NCBI GenBank assembly: GCA_902780385.1
Contig: CACZFF010000004.1
Location: forward strand, 1 to 64,000
DNA: 64,000 nucleotides
Direction of reading: 5' to 3'
Origin: an uncultured Lachnospiraceae bacterium
GTDB taxonomy: Bacteria; Bacillota; Clostridia; Lachnospirales; Lachnospiraceae
A program made the translations under genes and the position numbers. Under the pieces are notes generated by a model. That model saw only the letters and a list, made by a program, of their open reading frames with translations. It was not told the DNA's origin and ran no database searches. This document shows, piece by piece, positions 16,959 to 25,886 of this stretch (position 1 is its first letter; every line of letters begins with the position of its first letter).

Positions 16959-17717
16959 TTATTCTGACGCCTCTCTGAATTCTGTCGTAAAGCCCGGGTC
17001 GTAGAGCTTTGAGCGCTCATAGCCGCTCTGGGCGACGGCACCGCCGACTATGATGAGCGCCGTTTTTGTGATCCCGTGCTCCGCAGCGGTCCTGGCCAGC
17101 GTATCCACCGTGCAGATATACTTTTCCTCATCCGGCCAGGTCGCCTTGTAGACAATGGCCGCCGGCGTTTCCGGCGCATAACCGCCCTCGATCAGGCGGC
17201 CGCTGAGCTTTTCCAGCATGCCTGTGCTGAGAAAGATCACCATCGTTGCTCCGTGCGCGGCAAAGGACTCAATGGATTCCTTTTCCGGCATGGGTGTGCG
17301 GCCGGCCATGCGGGTGATGATCACACTCTGGGAAATGCCGGGCAGGGTGTATTCCATGTCCAGGGCGGAAGCCGCGCCGCAGAAGGCGCTCACACCGGGC
17401 GTGGAATCATACAGAATTCCAGCTTTCTCCAGGATGTCCATCTGCTCGCGGATCGCGCCGTAAATACAGGGATCCCCGGTATGAAGACGCACTGTCGTGA
17501 GCCCTTCCTTTTCCGCCTGACGCATCACGTCCGTCACTTGCTCCAGTGTCATTTTCGCACTGTCGTAGACGCGGCAGCCCTCTTTTTTATAGTCTAAAAG
17601 GGCAGGGTTCACCAGTGAGCCCGCGTAAATGATGACATCTGCCTCCGAAAGCAGCCTCTGCCCGCGGACTGTGATCAGATCCGGTGCGCCGGATCCAGCT
17701 CCCACAAAATGGACCAT
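16959..17717 (-). CDS. cbiF: Cobalt-precorrin-4 C11-methyltransferase CbiF
   Basis: SAM-dependent methylase, 252 residues, family-typical length. The opening VHFVGAGSGAPDLITVRGQ is the CbiF/CobM signature. DVIIYAGSLVNPALL, VRLHTGDPCIYGAIREQM, STPGVSAFCGAASALDMEYTLPGISQSVIITR and IVYKATWPDEEKY follow. The start is preceded by AGAGGAG. It lies downstream of cbiD after a 155-bp gap that shows no convincing gene (one short frame there overlaps cbiF and is rejected). Confidence 0.96.
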   Translation of the reverse strand: MVHFVGAGSGAPDLITVRGQRLLSEADVIIYAGSLVNPALLDYKKEGCRVYDSAKMTLEQVTDVMRQAEKEGLTTVRLHTGDPCIYGAIREQMDILEKAGILYDSTPGVSAFCGAASALDMEYTLPGISQSVIITRMAGRTPMPEKESIESFAAHGATMVIFLSTGMLEKLSGRLIEGGYAPETPAAIVYKATWPDEEKYICTVDTLARTAAEHGITKTALIIVGGAVAQSGYERSKLYDPGFTTEFREASE

Positions 17718-17872
17718 TTTGAATATCTCCTCTTAACTTTCAAGACTCGCTCGCAAATCCTGCGCGCCGGATAGGGGGGTGAAATGTCTTGTTTTTTCAA
17801 AGACTTGTCAACATCTTCCGCACCGCATCCATGCGCCTCTTCGCATAAAGTTTCAGACACAATGCTATTGCC

Positions 17873-19147
17873 TCAGCCTCCGGAAATCTGCTCCTGCAGA
17901 ATGCGCATATAATCCAGCGCCTTCTCTGTCCTGCCAAGTTCCCCGTGTACATTTGAAAAAACAACGACCTGGACCTGCATCTTTCCCTGCGCCCATTCCT
18001 GCATGACTGTCTGGATCCGCCGCGTCATTTCGGAGAGGACTTCTTCTGCGATACCGTATTCCTTCAGAATCCGGATTGCCTCATCCGTCATCACACAGTC
18101 CGCCAGTGCAGTACGTAAGCCAATATAGTCACTGCTGTTTTTGTCAATAAGACTTTCCGCAATCTCCGTCAGGATTTCCATGCGGTGATCACCGTACTGC
18201 GAATGGGTGTTGCGGATACCGCCGGCCACTTTGACGAGTTTGCCGATGTGGCCCACAAAAAGCATTTTTGTAAATCCTGCGTCCGCTGCCATCTTCACTG
18301 TTTCGTAAATAAAGTTGGAAGCGGTTACCGAAGTGTCCAGAGAAAAGCCGTATTGTTCAAGGAAAAAATTCTTTCCGTAATTGCCCGGCGCTGCAGGAAG
18401 GATTGTCAGCCCCTCCTCCTTGCGAACCCTGATTTCCACCCGGATCGTATCGAGTAAGGCCTGGTCGCTCATGGGCTCAACAATTCCGCTCGTGCCCAGA
18501 ATGGAGATGCCTCCCTCAATTCCAAGTTTGGGGTTAAAGGTCTTTGCCGCCAGTTCCCGCCCCTGCGGGACAGAAATGGTTATATCAAGTCCCTGCGGAA
18601 TGCTCTGTACCAGCTCTTTGTTTTGATCGATTGCAAAACCCGCAAAATCGCTTTTCTGATGATCTGCTTCTGACAGACTGGATTCCAGGACTTGCAGAAC
18701 TTCCAGAACTGCCTCTCTGATCATCCGCCTCGGCGTGCTGTTGATGGCTGCATTTCCCACCGGCTGATCCAGCCCGGGTTTTGTCACGCGGCCGACTCCC
18801 TCCCCTCCGTCAATGCGGATGCCCGGTATGGCGGAACGGGCAGCTTCGGCATAGATCAGGGCATGATTGGTGATATCCGGGTCATCCCCGCTGTCCTTGC
18901 GGACTGCGCAGGAAACAGCATGCGGACGACTATTTGAAACCGCATTTTTTTCATTCCAGAAGCAGATGTCCTCAATCTCAAGGATCAGATCCAGCCCTTT
19001 CGGCGTCTTCAGCTGAACCTGCAAAACCCTCTGCCCTGTCAGCAGCATTAATACCGCGGCCTTTGCCGCCGCAGCGGCACAGCTTCCCGTCGTATATCCC
19101 AGACGGAGCTTTTGCCCGCCCTTTTCGATGTACTCGTTAAGTTCCAT
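17873..19147 (-). CDS. cbiD: Cobalt-precorrin-5B C1-methyltransferase CbiD
   Basis: Methylates C1 of cobalt-precorrin-5B after CbiG. The 424-residue protein begins with LRLGYTTGSCAAAAAKAAVLMLLTG, the clearest CbiD signature, and has GEGVGRVTKPGLDQPVGNAAIN, GGISILGTSGIVEPMSDQALLDTIRVE and MLFVGHIGKLVKVAGGIRNTHSQYGD. It is longer than many homologues because of extra sequence around residues 60-85 and 155-170. The Shine-Dalgarno is weak and distant. It follows cbiC by 97 bp in the same operon. Confidence 0.95.
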   Translation of the reverse strand: MELNEYIEKGGQKLRLGYTTGSCAAAAAKAAVLMLLTGQRVLQVQLKTPKGLDLILEIEDICFWNEKNAVSNSRPHAVSCAVRKDSGDDPDITNHALIYAEAARSAIPGIRIDGGEGVGRVTKPGLDQPVGNAAINSTPRRMIREAVLEVLQVLESSLSEADHQKSDFAGFAIDQNKELVQSIPQGLDITISVPQGRELAAKTFNPKLGIEGGISILGTSGIVEPMSDQALLDTIRVEIRVRKEEGLTILPAAPGNYGKNFFLEQYGFSLDTSVTASNFIYETVKMAADAGFTKMLFVGHIGKLVKVAGGIRNTHSQYGDHRMEILTEIAESLIDKNSSDYIGLRTALADCVMTDEAIRILKEYGIAEEVLSEMTRRIQTVMQEWAQGKMQVQVVVFSNVHGELGRTEKALDYMRILQEQISGG

Positions 19148-19244
19148 TTATTTTTCGTCACCTGCTCATGCGTTGGCAAACATATGTGAATAAACAGCGC
19201 CTTGTCCTGTGCCCCGGCGCCCCCTCGGCTTTTCCCGCTTTTAT

Positions 19245-19883
19245 TCACATCTTGTAGAGAATTGCGTTGCAGATTGCGGCAGCGACATTGCTTCCGCCCT
19301 TTCTGCCGCGGTTGCAGATGTAAGGCACACCGGTCGCCATGATCCGCTCTTTGGCGGCCACAACATTGACGAAACCCACCGGGACCGCAATAACAAGTTC
19401 CGGCTTATAGCCCTGATGGATCTTTTCCTCCAGGGCAATAAGTGCTGTCGGCGCATTTCCCACAGCGAAAATCAGGGGATAACCCGCCTCTTCTGCCTCG
19501 CGGACTGCCTTATCGACGGCAGCGGCGGAGCGGGTCGTCCCCGCCTGCTTTGCCTGCTCCGCGACATCGGGATCCGCTATATAGCAGTGTACCTGGCCTC
19601 CGAAAGAGGCCAGCTTTCTCTTGTTGATCCCGGACATGGCCATGGTCGTGTCTGTGACAATATGCGCCCCCCGTCGGATCGCGTCGGAGGCCTTCTCCAG
19701 TACCTCCTCGCTGAATGCCATCGTGTCCAGATATTCAAAATCTGCCGTCGTGTGGATCACACGCAGAATGACATGTTTTTTATCCTCCGGAATCTCCCTG
19801 CCCATTTCATGCAGTTCCTGTTCAATGATCCGGAAACTTGTCTTTTCTATATCCGCCGGAAGGACATGCTCGAGTTCCATCAT
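19245..19883 (-). CDS. cbiC: Cobalt-precorrin-8 methylmutase CbiC
   Basis: Moves the C11 methyl to C12, giving cobyrinate. The 212 residues contain RVIHTTADFEY with the catalytic His, HIVTDTTMAMSGINK, CYIADPDVAEQAKQAGTTRSAAAVDKA, IFAVGNAPTAL and the C-terminal GVPYICNRGRKGGSNVAAAICNAIL. Two adjacent ATGs are possible; GAGAGG lies 5 nt before the first and 8 nt before the second. It is the first gene of the long minus-strand cbi operon, behind the extended -10 promoter near 19963. No B12 riboswitch precedes it. Confidence 0.96.
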   Translation of the reverse strand: MMELEHVLPADIEKTSFRIIEQELHEMGREIPEDKKHVILRVIHTTADFEYLDTMAFSEEVLEKASDAIRRGAHIVTDTTMAMSGINKRKLASFGGQVHCYIADPDVAEQAKQAGTTRSAAAVDKAVREAEEAGYPLIFAVGNAPTALIALEEKIHQGYKPELVIAVPVGFVNVVAAKERIMATGVPYICNRGRKGGSNVAAAICNAILYKM

Positions 19884-19962
19884 TCTTACCTCTCGTACCG
19901 AAGCACCGGGTGCTAAAAAAGAAATCGTTTCTGTGTTTTGAAACGAAAAATTGCCGACAATA

Positions 19963-19971
19963 ATTATACCA
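19963..19971 (-). promoter_or_regulatory. Extended -10 promoter of the cbiC operon
   Basis: On the minus strand TGGTATAAT, a perfect -10 with the TGn extension, lies about 75 nt upstream of cbiC, with no clear -35. The remaining bases from 19884 to 20085 show only a short hairpin near 19907-19919 and a second TATAAT about 35 nt further upstream. Confidence 0.6.
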
Positions 19972-20085
19972 TGGTTCAGGCATCACTTTGGTAAATATTA
20001 TATCGTTTTGTAATAAATCACAGCTGACCAATCTCAGCTGAAGACATTACAGTTTATGTATCTTTCAAAGGTGTGAACGAATGAA

Positions 20086-20123
20086 CAAAAAACGGACAGA
20101 ACCCACTCGCCGGGTCTGTCCGA
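20086..20123 (-). terminator. Intrinsic terminator after the tandem Uma2 gene
   Basis: Stem CGGACAGA...TCTGTCCG with an inner CCC/GGG (20094-20123), followed on the minus strand by TTTTTT. It lies 78 nt past the Uma2 stop and insulates it from the cbiC promoter. Confidence 0.88.
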
Positions 20124-20200
20124 AAAGATATGTGTTTTGTACTTTGTATGTTCTTTCAGGCGCACCTCGAGCCTGTGTCTCGAAAATACAATTCTTACAT

Positions 20201-21682
20201 CTACTGATTCATCCTGAAAAAATGTTCAATCTTGCGGCAGACCCTGCGAAAATCCACCTTGCAGTTTCCATCCGAAATCCCGACCGGTATCTCACGGTCA
20301 AAGGAATATTTCTCCGGTGTTTCTTCCTTTGGTCCTTCTTTTTCGAAATGAAATACATAAACCGTAAAACCTGCGGGATCTACGATCCAGTACTCCCGCA
20401 CGCCGTGTCTGCGGTAAAGTTCCCTCTTTCTCCACAGATCGTTTTCAGGATTTGAAGGGGAGAGAACTTCAATGGTAAAATCGGGAGCTCCGCGGTGAGG
20501 GCCGGATATGACCTCTCTCTCCGGGTGGCAGTGCACATAGACATCCGGCTGAACGACGGTCTTTTTGTCCTCTCCAAGTGCCACATCCGACGGCGCAATA
20601 TAGGCGAAGCATTCTTCCTCCCCGTGCTCTTCAATACAGTCCCAAAGCTGCCTTACAATCTCCAAAGCTACGGTCTGATGAGGCATCGCGGGAGATGCTG
20701 TCTGGTAAAAAACTCCGTCGATCAGCTCGACACGCAGGTCATCAGGCAGGGCAAAATACTCTTCCTCGGTGTGCCCTCCTCCTGTGGGAATCCGGGGATC
20801 CCTCGTCATACCTCTCGTCTGTACATCAGAAGCCTGCCCTGCATTTTGCAGATAAGCGGCAGCGCCGGAAGGTTCCCGGACATATTCTTTCATTTCTCTG
20901 CCTTCTGCAGTTGAGAAATGTTTAATCTTGTCATACACCCTCCTGAAATCAATCCTGCAGACTCCGTCAGAAATCCTCACCGGTACCATGTCCTGAAAGG
21001 TATATTTCTCTGGTACTTCGTTCCCTTCGTCTGTCTTTTCAAAGTCAAATGTATAGACTGTCAATTCCCGGGGATCCACGATCCAGTATTCCCGCAAGCC
21101 GTGTCTGCGGTAAAGTTCCCTCTTTCTCCACAGATCATTTTCAGGATTTGAAGGGGAGAGAACTTCAAGGGCAAAATCAGGCACCCCACGATAGGGTCCC
21201 GGTTTTATATCTTTCTCCAGGTCGCAATGTACATAGACATCCGGCTGGACAACTGTCTTTCTGTCCTCTCCAAGCGCTACATCCGACGGTGCAATGTAGA
21301 CAAAGCATTCTTTACAATTCTTTTCAACACAGTCCATGAGCTGCCTTGCAATTTCCAAAGCCACTGTCTGGTGAATCCTTGCCGGAGCAACCATTGCGTA
21401 GAAAACGCCGTCAATCAGCTCGACACGCAGATCATCGGGCAGAGCTAAATACTCCTCTTCAGTGTGTCCTCCTCCTTTAGGGATCCGGGGATCCTGTTTT
21501 ACAGATTCCTCAAGATCGACATAATACTGACCTGCCTTCTGCGGATATTCAGCTGCGGCGGAGGGTTCCTGAACAAGTCCTCTCCCTTCAGCAGCCTCTG
21601 TTTTGAAGTATTCTGAAGAATCTTTTTTCGGGTCGTCATTCATATTCTGCAGTTTTCCATACTCTTCTCCCTTAAAATCCAC
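20201..21682 (-). CDS. Tandem Uma2-family (DUF820, PD-(D/E)XK-like) protein
   Basis: A 493-residue protein with two full copies of the Uma2 restriction-endonuclease-like domain, about residues 73-255 and 300-490. Both copies carry PDDLRVELIDGVFY, HQTVALEI, YIAPSDVALGED, VVQPDVYVHC, VLSPSNPENDLWRKRELYRRHG and REYWIVDP. The Asp of QPDVYV and the Glu in the sheet before VLSPS are plausible nuclease-site residues. The start is GTG with GGAGG 7 nt upstream. Long stretches of the two halves are nearly identical in DNA, pointing to recent duplication. It has its own promoter and terminator, so it is an insert between cbi operons. Uma2 proteins are widespread in bacteria and their role is unclear. 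Confidence 0.9.
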   Translation of the reverse strand: MDFKGEEYGKLQNMNDDPKKDSSEYFKTEAAEGRGLVQEPSAAAEYPQKAGQYYVDLEESVKQDPRIPKGGGHTEEEYLALPDDLRVELIDGVFYAMVAPARIHQTVALEIARQLMDCVEKNCKECFVYIAPSDVALGEDRKTVVQPDVYVHCDLEKDIKPGPYRGVPDFALEVLSPSNPENDLWRKRELYRRHGLREYWIVDPRELTVYTFDFEKTDEGNEVPEKYTFQDMVPVRISDGVCRIDFRRVYDKIKHFSTAEGREMKEYVREPSGAAAYLQNAGQASDVQTRGMTRDPRIPTGGGHTEEEYFALPDDLRVELIDGVFYQTASPAMPHQTVALEIVRQLWDCIEEHGEEECFAYIAPSDVALGEDKKTVVQPDVYVHCHPEREVISGPHRGAPDFTIEVLSPSNPENDLWRKRELYRRHGVREYWIVDPAGFTVYVFHFEKEGPKEETPEKYSFDREIPVGISDGNCKVDFRRVCRKIEHFFRMNQ

Positions 21683-21753
21683 TTGTCCACCTCCTTTTCC
21701 ATTATTTCGTATATTCGGTTATTATCCTTTTATATGTATTTCATAACAATGAA

Positions 21754-21782
21754 ATCTTACCATCTTTCATATCCTTTGTCAA
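21754..21782 (-). promoter_or_regulatory. Sigma-A promoter of the tandem Uma2 gene
   Basis: Minus-strand TTGACA (21777-21782), 17-bp spacer, TAAGAT (21754-21759), about 70 nt before the GTG start. Bases 21783-21924 contain only small dyads, such as a 9-bp stem near 21834-21854, and no gene. Confidence 0.75.
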
Positions 21783-21924
21783 ATAGTGGATTTCACAGGA
21801 AGCTCGCCTGTTTTAGATAGGGTAGCGGCAGCAATGAACTGCGATGCAGTTCATTTGCGCCCTCTGCCCCGATCGGCCCGTGTTCCGCGTAAAGCGGAAA
21901 AATTCATTACACGGCCGTGTCATT

Positions 21925-21975
21925 AAAAAAAGACCTCCGGATCTGTTTCCATTTCAGATCCAAAAGTCTTTTTTC
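21925..21975 (-). terminator. Intrinsic terminator after cbiP
   Basis: Hairpin with stems AAAAAAGAC/GTCTTTTTT and GGATCTG/CAGATCC, followed by a T-rich tract on the minus strand. It lies about 40 nt downstream of the cbiP stop. Confidence 0.88.
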
Positions 21976-22011
21976 TTACAGTTTAGTTAAGGTTTATGTT
22001 TTGCACCCGCT

Positions 22012-23550
22012 TCAGCTTTCCTCTAAAATCTCATAAATGCGCTTCATGTCCAGGTGCCTGCGCAGGGTTTCCGCCAGAAGATCGTATTGGGTTTCTTTGT
22101 AGGTCTGATAATCGGTTTCAGGTGCGGTGCAGGCGGGATTTCCCGGTGAACTTTTCAGTGTCACACCCTTGTGCTTAGCCAGAATCTCAACGATCCTGCG
22201 GGCAATGCCCGGGGCATCGAAAACACCGTGAACATAGGTGCCGTAAATATTCCCGGCAGCTGTGCCGTCCAAAGTTTCGATTCCTGTGCGGTGGTCCCGG
22301 ATCCGGCAAAAGCCGGCCTGGTCTCTGCTCTCTGACGTGCGGCCCATGTGGATTTCATAACCCTCGATTTCCATTCCTTCAAGCGGCTGAAGGGTTCCGG
22401 GAAGATCTGTGATCCTGCCATGGACGCGTGTGCGGCGTTTTTCTTTTGAAAAAACCGTCTCCGTATCCAAAAAGCCCAGCCCCCGGGCCCGGCCGCCCTC
22501 TTCAGTCCGGTCCGGATCCGATATTTCCCGGCCAAGCATCTGGTAGCCGCCGCAGACGCCGAAAATCACACATCCCTGGCGGCGGAGATCGTCAATGGCA
22601 TCTGCCATGCCGCTTGCGAAGAGCCAGTGAAGATCCGCCATGGTATTTTTGGTGCCCGGCAAGATGACCATATCCGGATCACCAAGGGCTTCCGGGCGCG
22701 AGACATAGCGCAGGTCTGCCTCCGGGATCCTGGAAAAAACATTGAAATCCGTAAAATTGGACAGGTGGGGCAGACGGATCACGGCAATCTCCACCGGTTT
22801 TCCCGCCGGCGCACGGTTGGTCTGCGTCAGCTGGGGAGCCAGTGAATCCTCGTCGTCGATATCCAGCTGCATAAAGGGCACCACGCCGACAACCGGCACG
22901 CCGCCCCTCTCTTCGAGCATGGCAATCCCCGGATCCAGAATGGTCTTGTCGCCGCGGAATTTGTTGATAATAAAGCCCTTGAGAAGTGCCTGTTCCTCCG
23001 GCTCCAGCAGCATCTGCGTACCCAGAAGCTGGGCAAAGACGCCGCCGCGGTCAATATCTCCCGCCAGAAGGACCGGCGCGCCTACAGCCTTTGCCAGGCC
23101 CATATTGACAATGTCGTCTTTTTTCAGGTTGATCTCGGCGGGACTCCCAGCACCCTCGATGACGATGATATCGTTCTCGGCCGCAAGAGAATTATAGGCC
23201 TCCAGCACCAGCGGCATCAGACTCTTTTTATAGGCAAAATATTTGCGGGCGTCCATATCGCCCAGGACTTCTCCCTGTACAATAACCTGGGAACCCGTAT
23301 CAGTCGTGGGCTTTAAGAGGATTGGGTTCATCCGTACATCGGGTGCAATGCCGGCGGCCTCTGCCTGCATGACCTGGGCCCGGCCCATCTCCAGCCCCTC
23401 CTCCGTGATAAAGGAGTTGAGGGCCATATTCTGGGATTTAAAGGGTGCGACCCTGTAACCGTCCTGGCGGAAAATCCGGCAGAGACCGGCGGCCAGAAGG
23501 CTCTTGCCTGCGTTGGACATGGTTCCCTGAATCATAATTGCTTTTGCCAT
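22012..23550 (-). CDS. cbiP: Cobyric acid synthase CbiP
   Basis: ATP- and glutamine-dependent enzyme amidating side chains b, d, e and g of adenosylcobyrinate diamide. The 512 residues have MIQGTMSNAGKSLLAAGLCRIF (P-loop), APFKSQNMALNSF, EGAGSPAEINL, VLLAGDIDRGGVFAQL, FIINKFRGD and a C-terminal glutaminase with VFGVCGGYQMLG (nucleophile Cys) and GTYVHGVFD. Length is typical. It follows cobT by 89 bp; both would be transcribed from the promoter near 24876 and end at the terminator at 21925-21975. Confidence 0.96.
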   Translation of the reverse strand: MAKAIMIQGTMSNAGKSLLAAGLCRIFRQDGYRVAPFKSQNMALNSFITEEGLEMGRAQVMQAEAAGIAPDVRMNPILLKPTTDTGSQVIVQGEVLGDMDARKYFAYKKSLMPLVLEAYNSLAAENDIIVIEGAGSPAEINLKKDDIVNMGLAKAVGAPVLLAGDIDRGGVFAQLLGTQMLLEPEEQALLKGFIINKFRGDKTILDPGIAMLEERGGVPVVGVVPFMQLDIDDEDSLAPQLTQTNRAPAGKPVEIAVIRLPHLSNFTDFNVFSRIPEADLRYVSRPEALGDPDMVILPGTKNTMADLHWLFASGMADAIDDLRRQGCVIFGVCGGYQMLGREISDPDRTEEGGRARGLGFLDTETVFSKEKRRTRVHGRITDLPGTLQPLEGMEIEGYEIHMGRTSESRDQAGFCRIRDHRTGIETLDGTAAGNIYGTYVHGVFDAPGIARRIVEILAKHKGVTLKSSPGNPACTAPETDYQTYKETQYDLLAETLRRHLDMKRIYEILEES

Positions 23551-23638
23551 ATTGTTCTGAGTCTCCGTTTATTTCTGCAATGCATGTAATCTTTTCCCGC
23601 AGACAGTAATTGCCTGCTTTTATGGCAATCACACTCTC

Positions 23639-24745
23639 TTATCTCTGCATTGCACGAAGTTCCGTAAGGTAGTCGTCGTCTATCTGTGCCTGCTCAAAGG
23701 TTGCCATTTCGTTCATCAGCGCGCATGAAGCCTCGAGAATCTGGAAGGCCAGGGGACAGCCGCTCCCCTCTCCCAGGCGCATGTTCAAATGCAGCCAGGG
23801 ATCCAGGTGCAGTTCCTGTGCCGCACGCAGATATCCGATTTCCTCTGAGACATGTGAGGGGAACATAAAGTCTCTGGAACTGCTGCACAGCCTCTGGGCG
23901 CACAGTGCCGCAACAATAGAAATAAAGCCGTCAATGACAACCGGAATGCGGCAGATGGCAGCCCCCAGGAAAAGGCCGCACATGGCTGCCAGATCCAGGC
24001 CTCCGACCCTGGAAAGCACTTCTATGGGGTCGGAAGCAGAAGGCACAAGCCCATGAAGTTTCAGAGACTTCCTGATCACGTCTTTCTTTTTTTCAAAGGC
24101 GGCATCCGTAAGACCGCCGCCCCGGCCGGTCACATCCTCCGCAGACAGGCCGGTCAATGCGGCCAGCACTGCGGCAGAAGTCGTCGTATTGCCTATGCCC
24201 ATCTCTCCGGCGCCGATGACATCGATGCCATCCGCAGATGCCTGTTTCGCCCGTTCGATGCCGACAAGGATCGCCCGCACAGCTTCCTCCCGGCTCATGG
24301 CAGGTTCCTTTGCAAGATTGCCGGTGCCCCGGCGGATGCGGCGCTGCAGAATTTTACATCCCTGTTCTTCGTAAGGTGTCGCAATCCCTATATCGACGAT
24401 CTCCGTATCAATTCCGAAATGGGCGGCCAGAGAAGACATGCCGGTGAGGTGTCTTGTCATATTGACGGCCTGGGACAGAGTCACAATGGGAGGAGTAGAA
24501 GAGACCCCTTCTGCCACAACACCATTGTCCGCACACATCACAATAATGCGCCGTCTGCCGAGGGTGTTTTTCACCTTTCCGGTGATGCCCGCCAGCTGGA
24601 TCGCTGCATCTGTCAGCTTTCCCAGGCTCCCGGGAGGCGCCGCCAATGACTGAACATAGGCCGCTGCATCCCGCATGGCACCGGAATCTGCACCTCTGAT
24701 CTCCCCAATCTGCTGAAAGAGAATATCTTCCGCTTCTGTTCTCAT
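23639..24745 (-). CDS. cobT: Nicotinate-nucleotide:dimethylbenzimidazole phosphoribosyltransferase CobT
   Basis: Activates the lower-ligand base as its alpha-ribotide for attachment to GDP-cobinamide. The 368 residues contain LAAPPGSLGKLTDAA, VMCADNGVVAEGVS, IGAGEMGIGNTTTSAAV, LSRVGGLDLAAMCGLFLGAA, PVVIDGFIS and RLGEGSGCPLAF, which includes the catalytic Glu. I chose the ATG at 24745 because GAGAGGA lies 9 nt upstream; an in-frame ATG at 24763 lacks a ribosome site. It diverges from the cobC-like gene across a 330-bp region. Confidence 0.94.
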   Translation of the reverse strand: MRTEAEDILFQQIGEIRGADSGAMRDAAAYVQSLAAPPGSLGKLTDAAIQLAGITGKVKNTLGRRRIIVMCADNGVVAEGVSSTPPIVTLSQAVNMTRHLTGMSSLAAHFGIDTEIVDIGIATPYEEQGCKILQRRIRRGTGNLAKEPAMSREEAVRAILVGIERAKQASADGIDVIGAGEMGIGNTTTSAAVLAALTGLSAEDVTGRGGGLTDAAFEKKKDVIRKSLKLHGLVPSASDPIEVLSRVGGLDLAAMCGLFLGAAICRIPVVIDGFISIVAALCAQRLCSSSRDFMFPSHVSEEIGYLRAAQELHLDPWLHLNMRLGEGSGCPLAFQILEASCALMNEMATFEQAQIDDDYLTELRAMQR

Positions 24746-24875
24746 ATCAAGCATTCCTCTCATGCCGGAGCGTCCATATGCGGCACCTCCCGGCAGATAT
24801 TATTCCAAAAAGATGGTTTTAATTACAGCAAACTGCAAAAAAACCTTTGCTCTTGTATCCCAACAGGTAATAATC

Positions 24876-24884
24876 ATTATAACA
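24876..24884 (-). promoter_or_regulatory. Extended -10 promoter of cobT-cbiP
   Basis: Minus-strand TGTTATAAT (-10 at 24876-24881), giving a leader of about 125 nt. On the plus strand of the same gap, TTGCAC at about 24927 followed by TACACT could serve the divergent phosphatase gene. No riboswitch sequence was found in 24746-25078. Confidence 0.55.
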
Positions 24885-25078
24885 TGCGGTCGGAAAGGCT
24901 TTAGAAATTATTATGTGTTTTTTGCACTTTGCGCCCTAATCCTGATACACTAAAGATGCTGTATCAAATCTTCGCCATAAAGTACCCGGGACTTCGGGCA
25001 AGTATGGCACGTACAGAAAAACCATGTGTCTATTAACCTCTGTATTGTACAGGAACCTCAGGTCAGGGAGAAATAAGA

Positions 25079-25726
25079 ATGAAGATCTGGCTGATCAGAC
25101 ACGGAATGACTGTCCCCGGAGAAGAAGGACGCTATCAGGGTTTTCTCGATGAGAGTCTGTCCGAAAAAGGGAGGACTGCACTGGCAAGAGCCCCGTTTTC
25201 GCCCTCGCATGTCTATGTATCCCCGGCAAAACGGGCACGGGAAACCGCCTCGATCCTCTTTCCCGACGCAGAACAGATCTGTATCCCCGGTCTGTGGGAA
25301 ATGAATTTCGGTGTTTTTGAAGGACGGACCTGGAAAGAAATGGAGAATGATCCTCAGTACCGCGAATGGGTGGACGGCTGGTGCCTTGGCACCTGCCCCG
25401 GAGGAGAGAGCCGCGCAGACTTCTCCGACCGCGTCTGCAGCGCTTTTCTCTCAGTTCTGGACATAGAAGACCTGGAAAAAGAAAAGAGGAACCAGTCAGA
25501 GGATCTCATCATCGTATCCCATGGCGGCACGCAGATGGCTATTTTGGAACGCTGGGGCCGCCCTGCCCGCGATTACTATGATTGGCAGCGCCCCTGCGGC
25601 TGCGGATGGAAGCTCTCCCTGAAGAAATCTGAAAAGACCGCTTCAGAAACGGAAAAAATGAATACTGCAGAGCATGACATAATAGAACTGCATGTCCTGG
25701 AGGAAATTTGTTTTATCCACCAGTAA
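25079..25726 (+). CDS. cobC: Histidine phosphatase family protein, probable alpha-ribazole-5'-phosphate phosphatase CobC
   Basis: A 215-residue phosphoglycerate-mutase-fold phosphatase. The phosphohistidine motif LIRHGMT is at residues 5-11. SPAKRARETA, the acid residue in WEMNFGVFEGRTWKEM and the second His in IIVSHGGTQMAIL complete the site. Next to cobT, the expected role is removing phosphate from alpha-ribazole phosphate or adenosylcobalamin phosphate. Sequence alone does not separate this from other broad-specificity members of the family, so the symbol rests on context. The start follows CAGGGAG. A terminator follows its stop directly. Confidence 0.8.
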   Translation: MKIWLIRHGMTVPGEEGRYQGFLDESLSEKGRTALARAPFSPSHVYVSPAKRARETASILFPDAEQICIPGLWEMNFGVFEGRTWKEMENDPQYREWVDGWCLGTCPGGESRADFSDRVCSAFLSVLDIEDLEKEKRNQSEDLIIVSHGGTQMAILERWGRPARDYYDWQRPCGCGWKLSLKKSEKTASETEKMNTAEHDIIELHVLEEICFIHQ

Positions 25727-25768
25727 CATAAAACAACCGCCGCCTTGCCGGGCAGCGGTTGTTTTATG
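25727..25768 (+). terminator. Intrinsic terminator after cobC
   Basis: A 14-bp stem CATAAAACAACCGC/GCGGTTGTTTTATG with a GC-rich apex begins at the base after the stop codon; the T-run lies within the 3' arm. Confidence 0.85.
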
Positions 25769-25779
25769 AATTAATTCAC

Positions 25780-25808
25780 TTGAACACATTTCATATAAGT
25801 GATAAAAT
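25780..25808 (+). promoter_or_regulatory. Sigma-A promoter of the small toxin-like ORF
   Basis: TTGAAC (25780-25785), exactly 17 bp, then TAAAAT (25803-25808) preceded by TGA, so it is also extended. Transcription would start near 25815, giving a leader of about 70 nt before the small ORF. Confidence 0.75.
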
Positions 25809-25886
25809 TTCATCACCCGCAAGGGCAGAGGAGCACTGCAAGAGCGCAGGCGGTTGGCCATCATGATCCAAAAGGAGGTGATGTGC

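Noticed and set aside
16880..17041. N-terminal extension of cbiH overlapping cbiF
   Set aside because: The extra residues are unrelated to the family, while the ATG at 16879 is preceded by AAGGGAG.
17675..17860. 61-codon minus-strand frame between cbiD and cbiF
   Set aside because: It overlaps the start of cbiF in another frame and has no family features or ribosome site.
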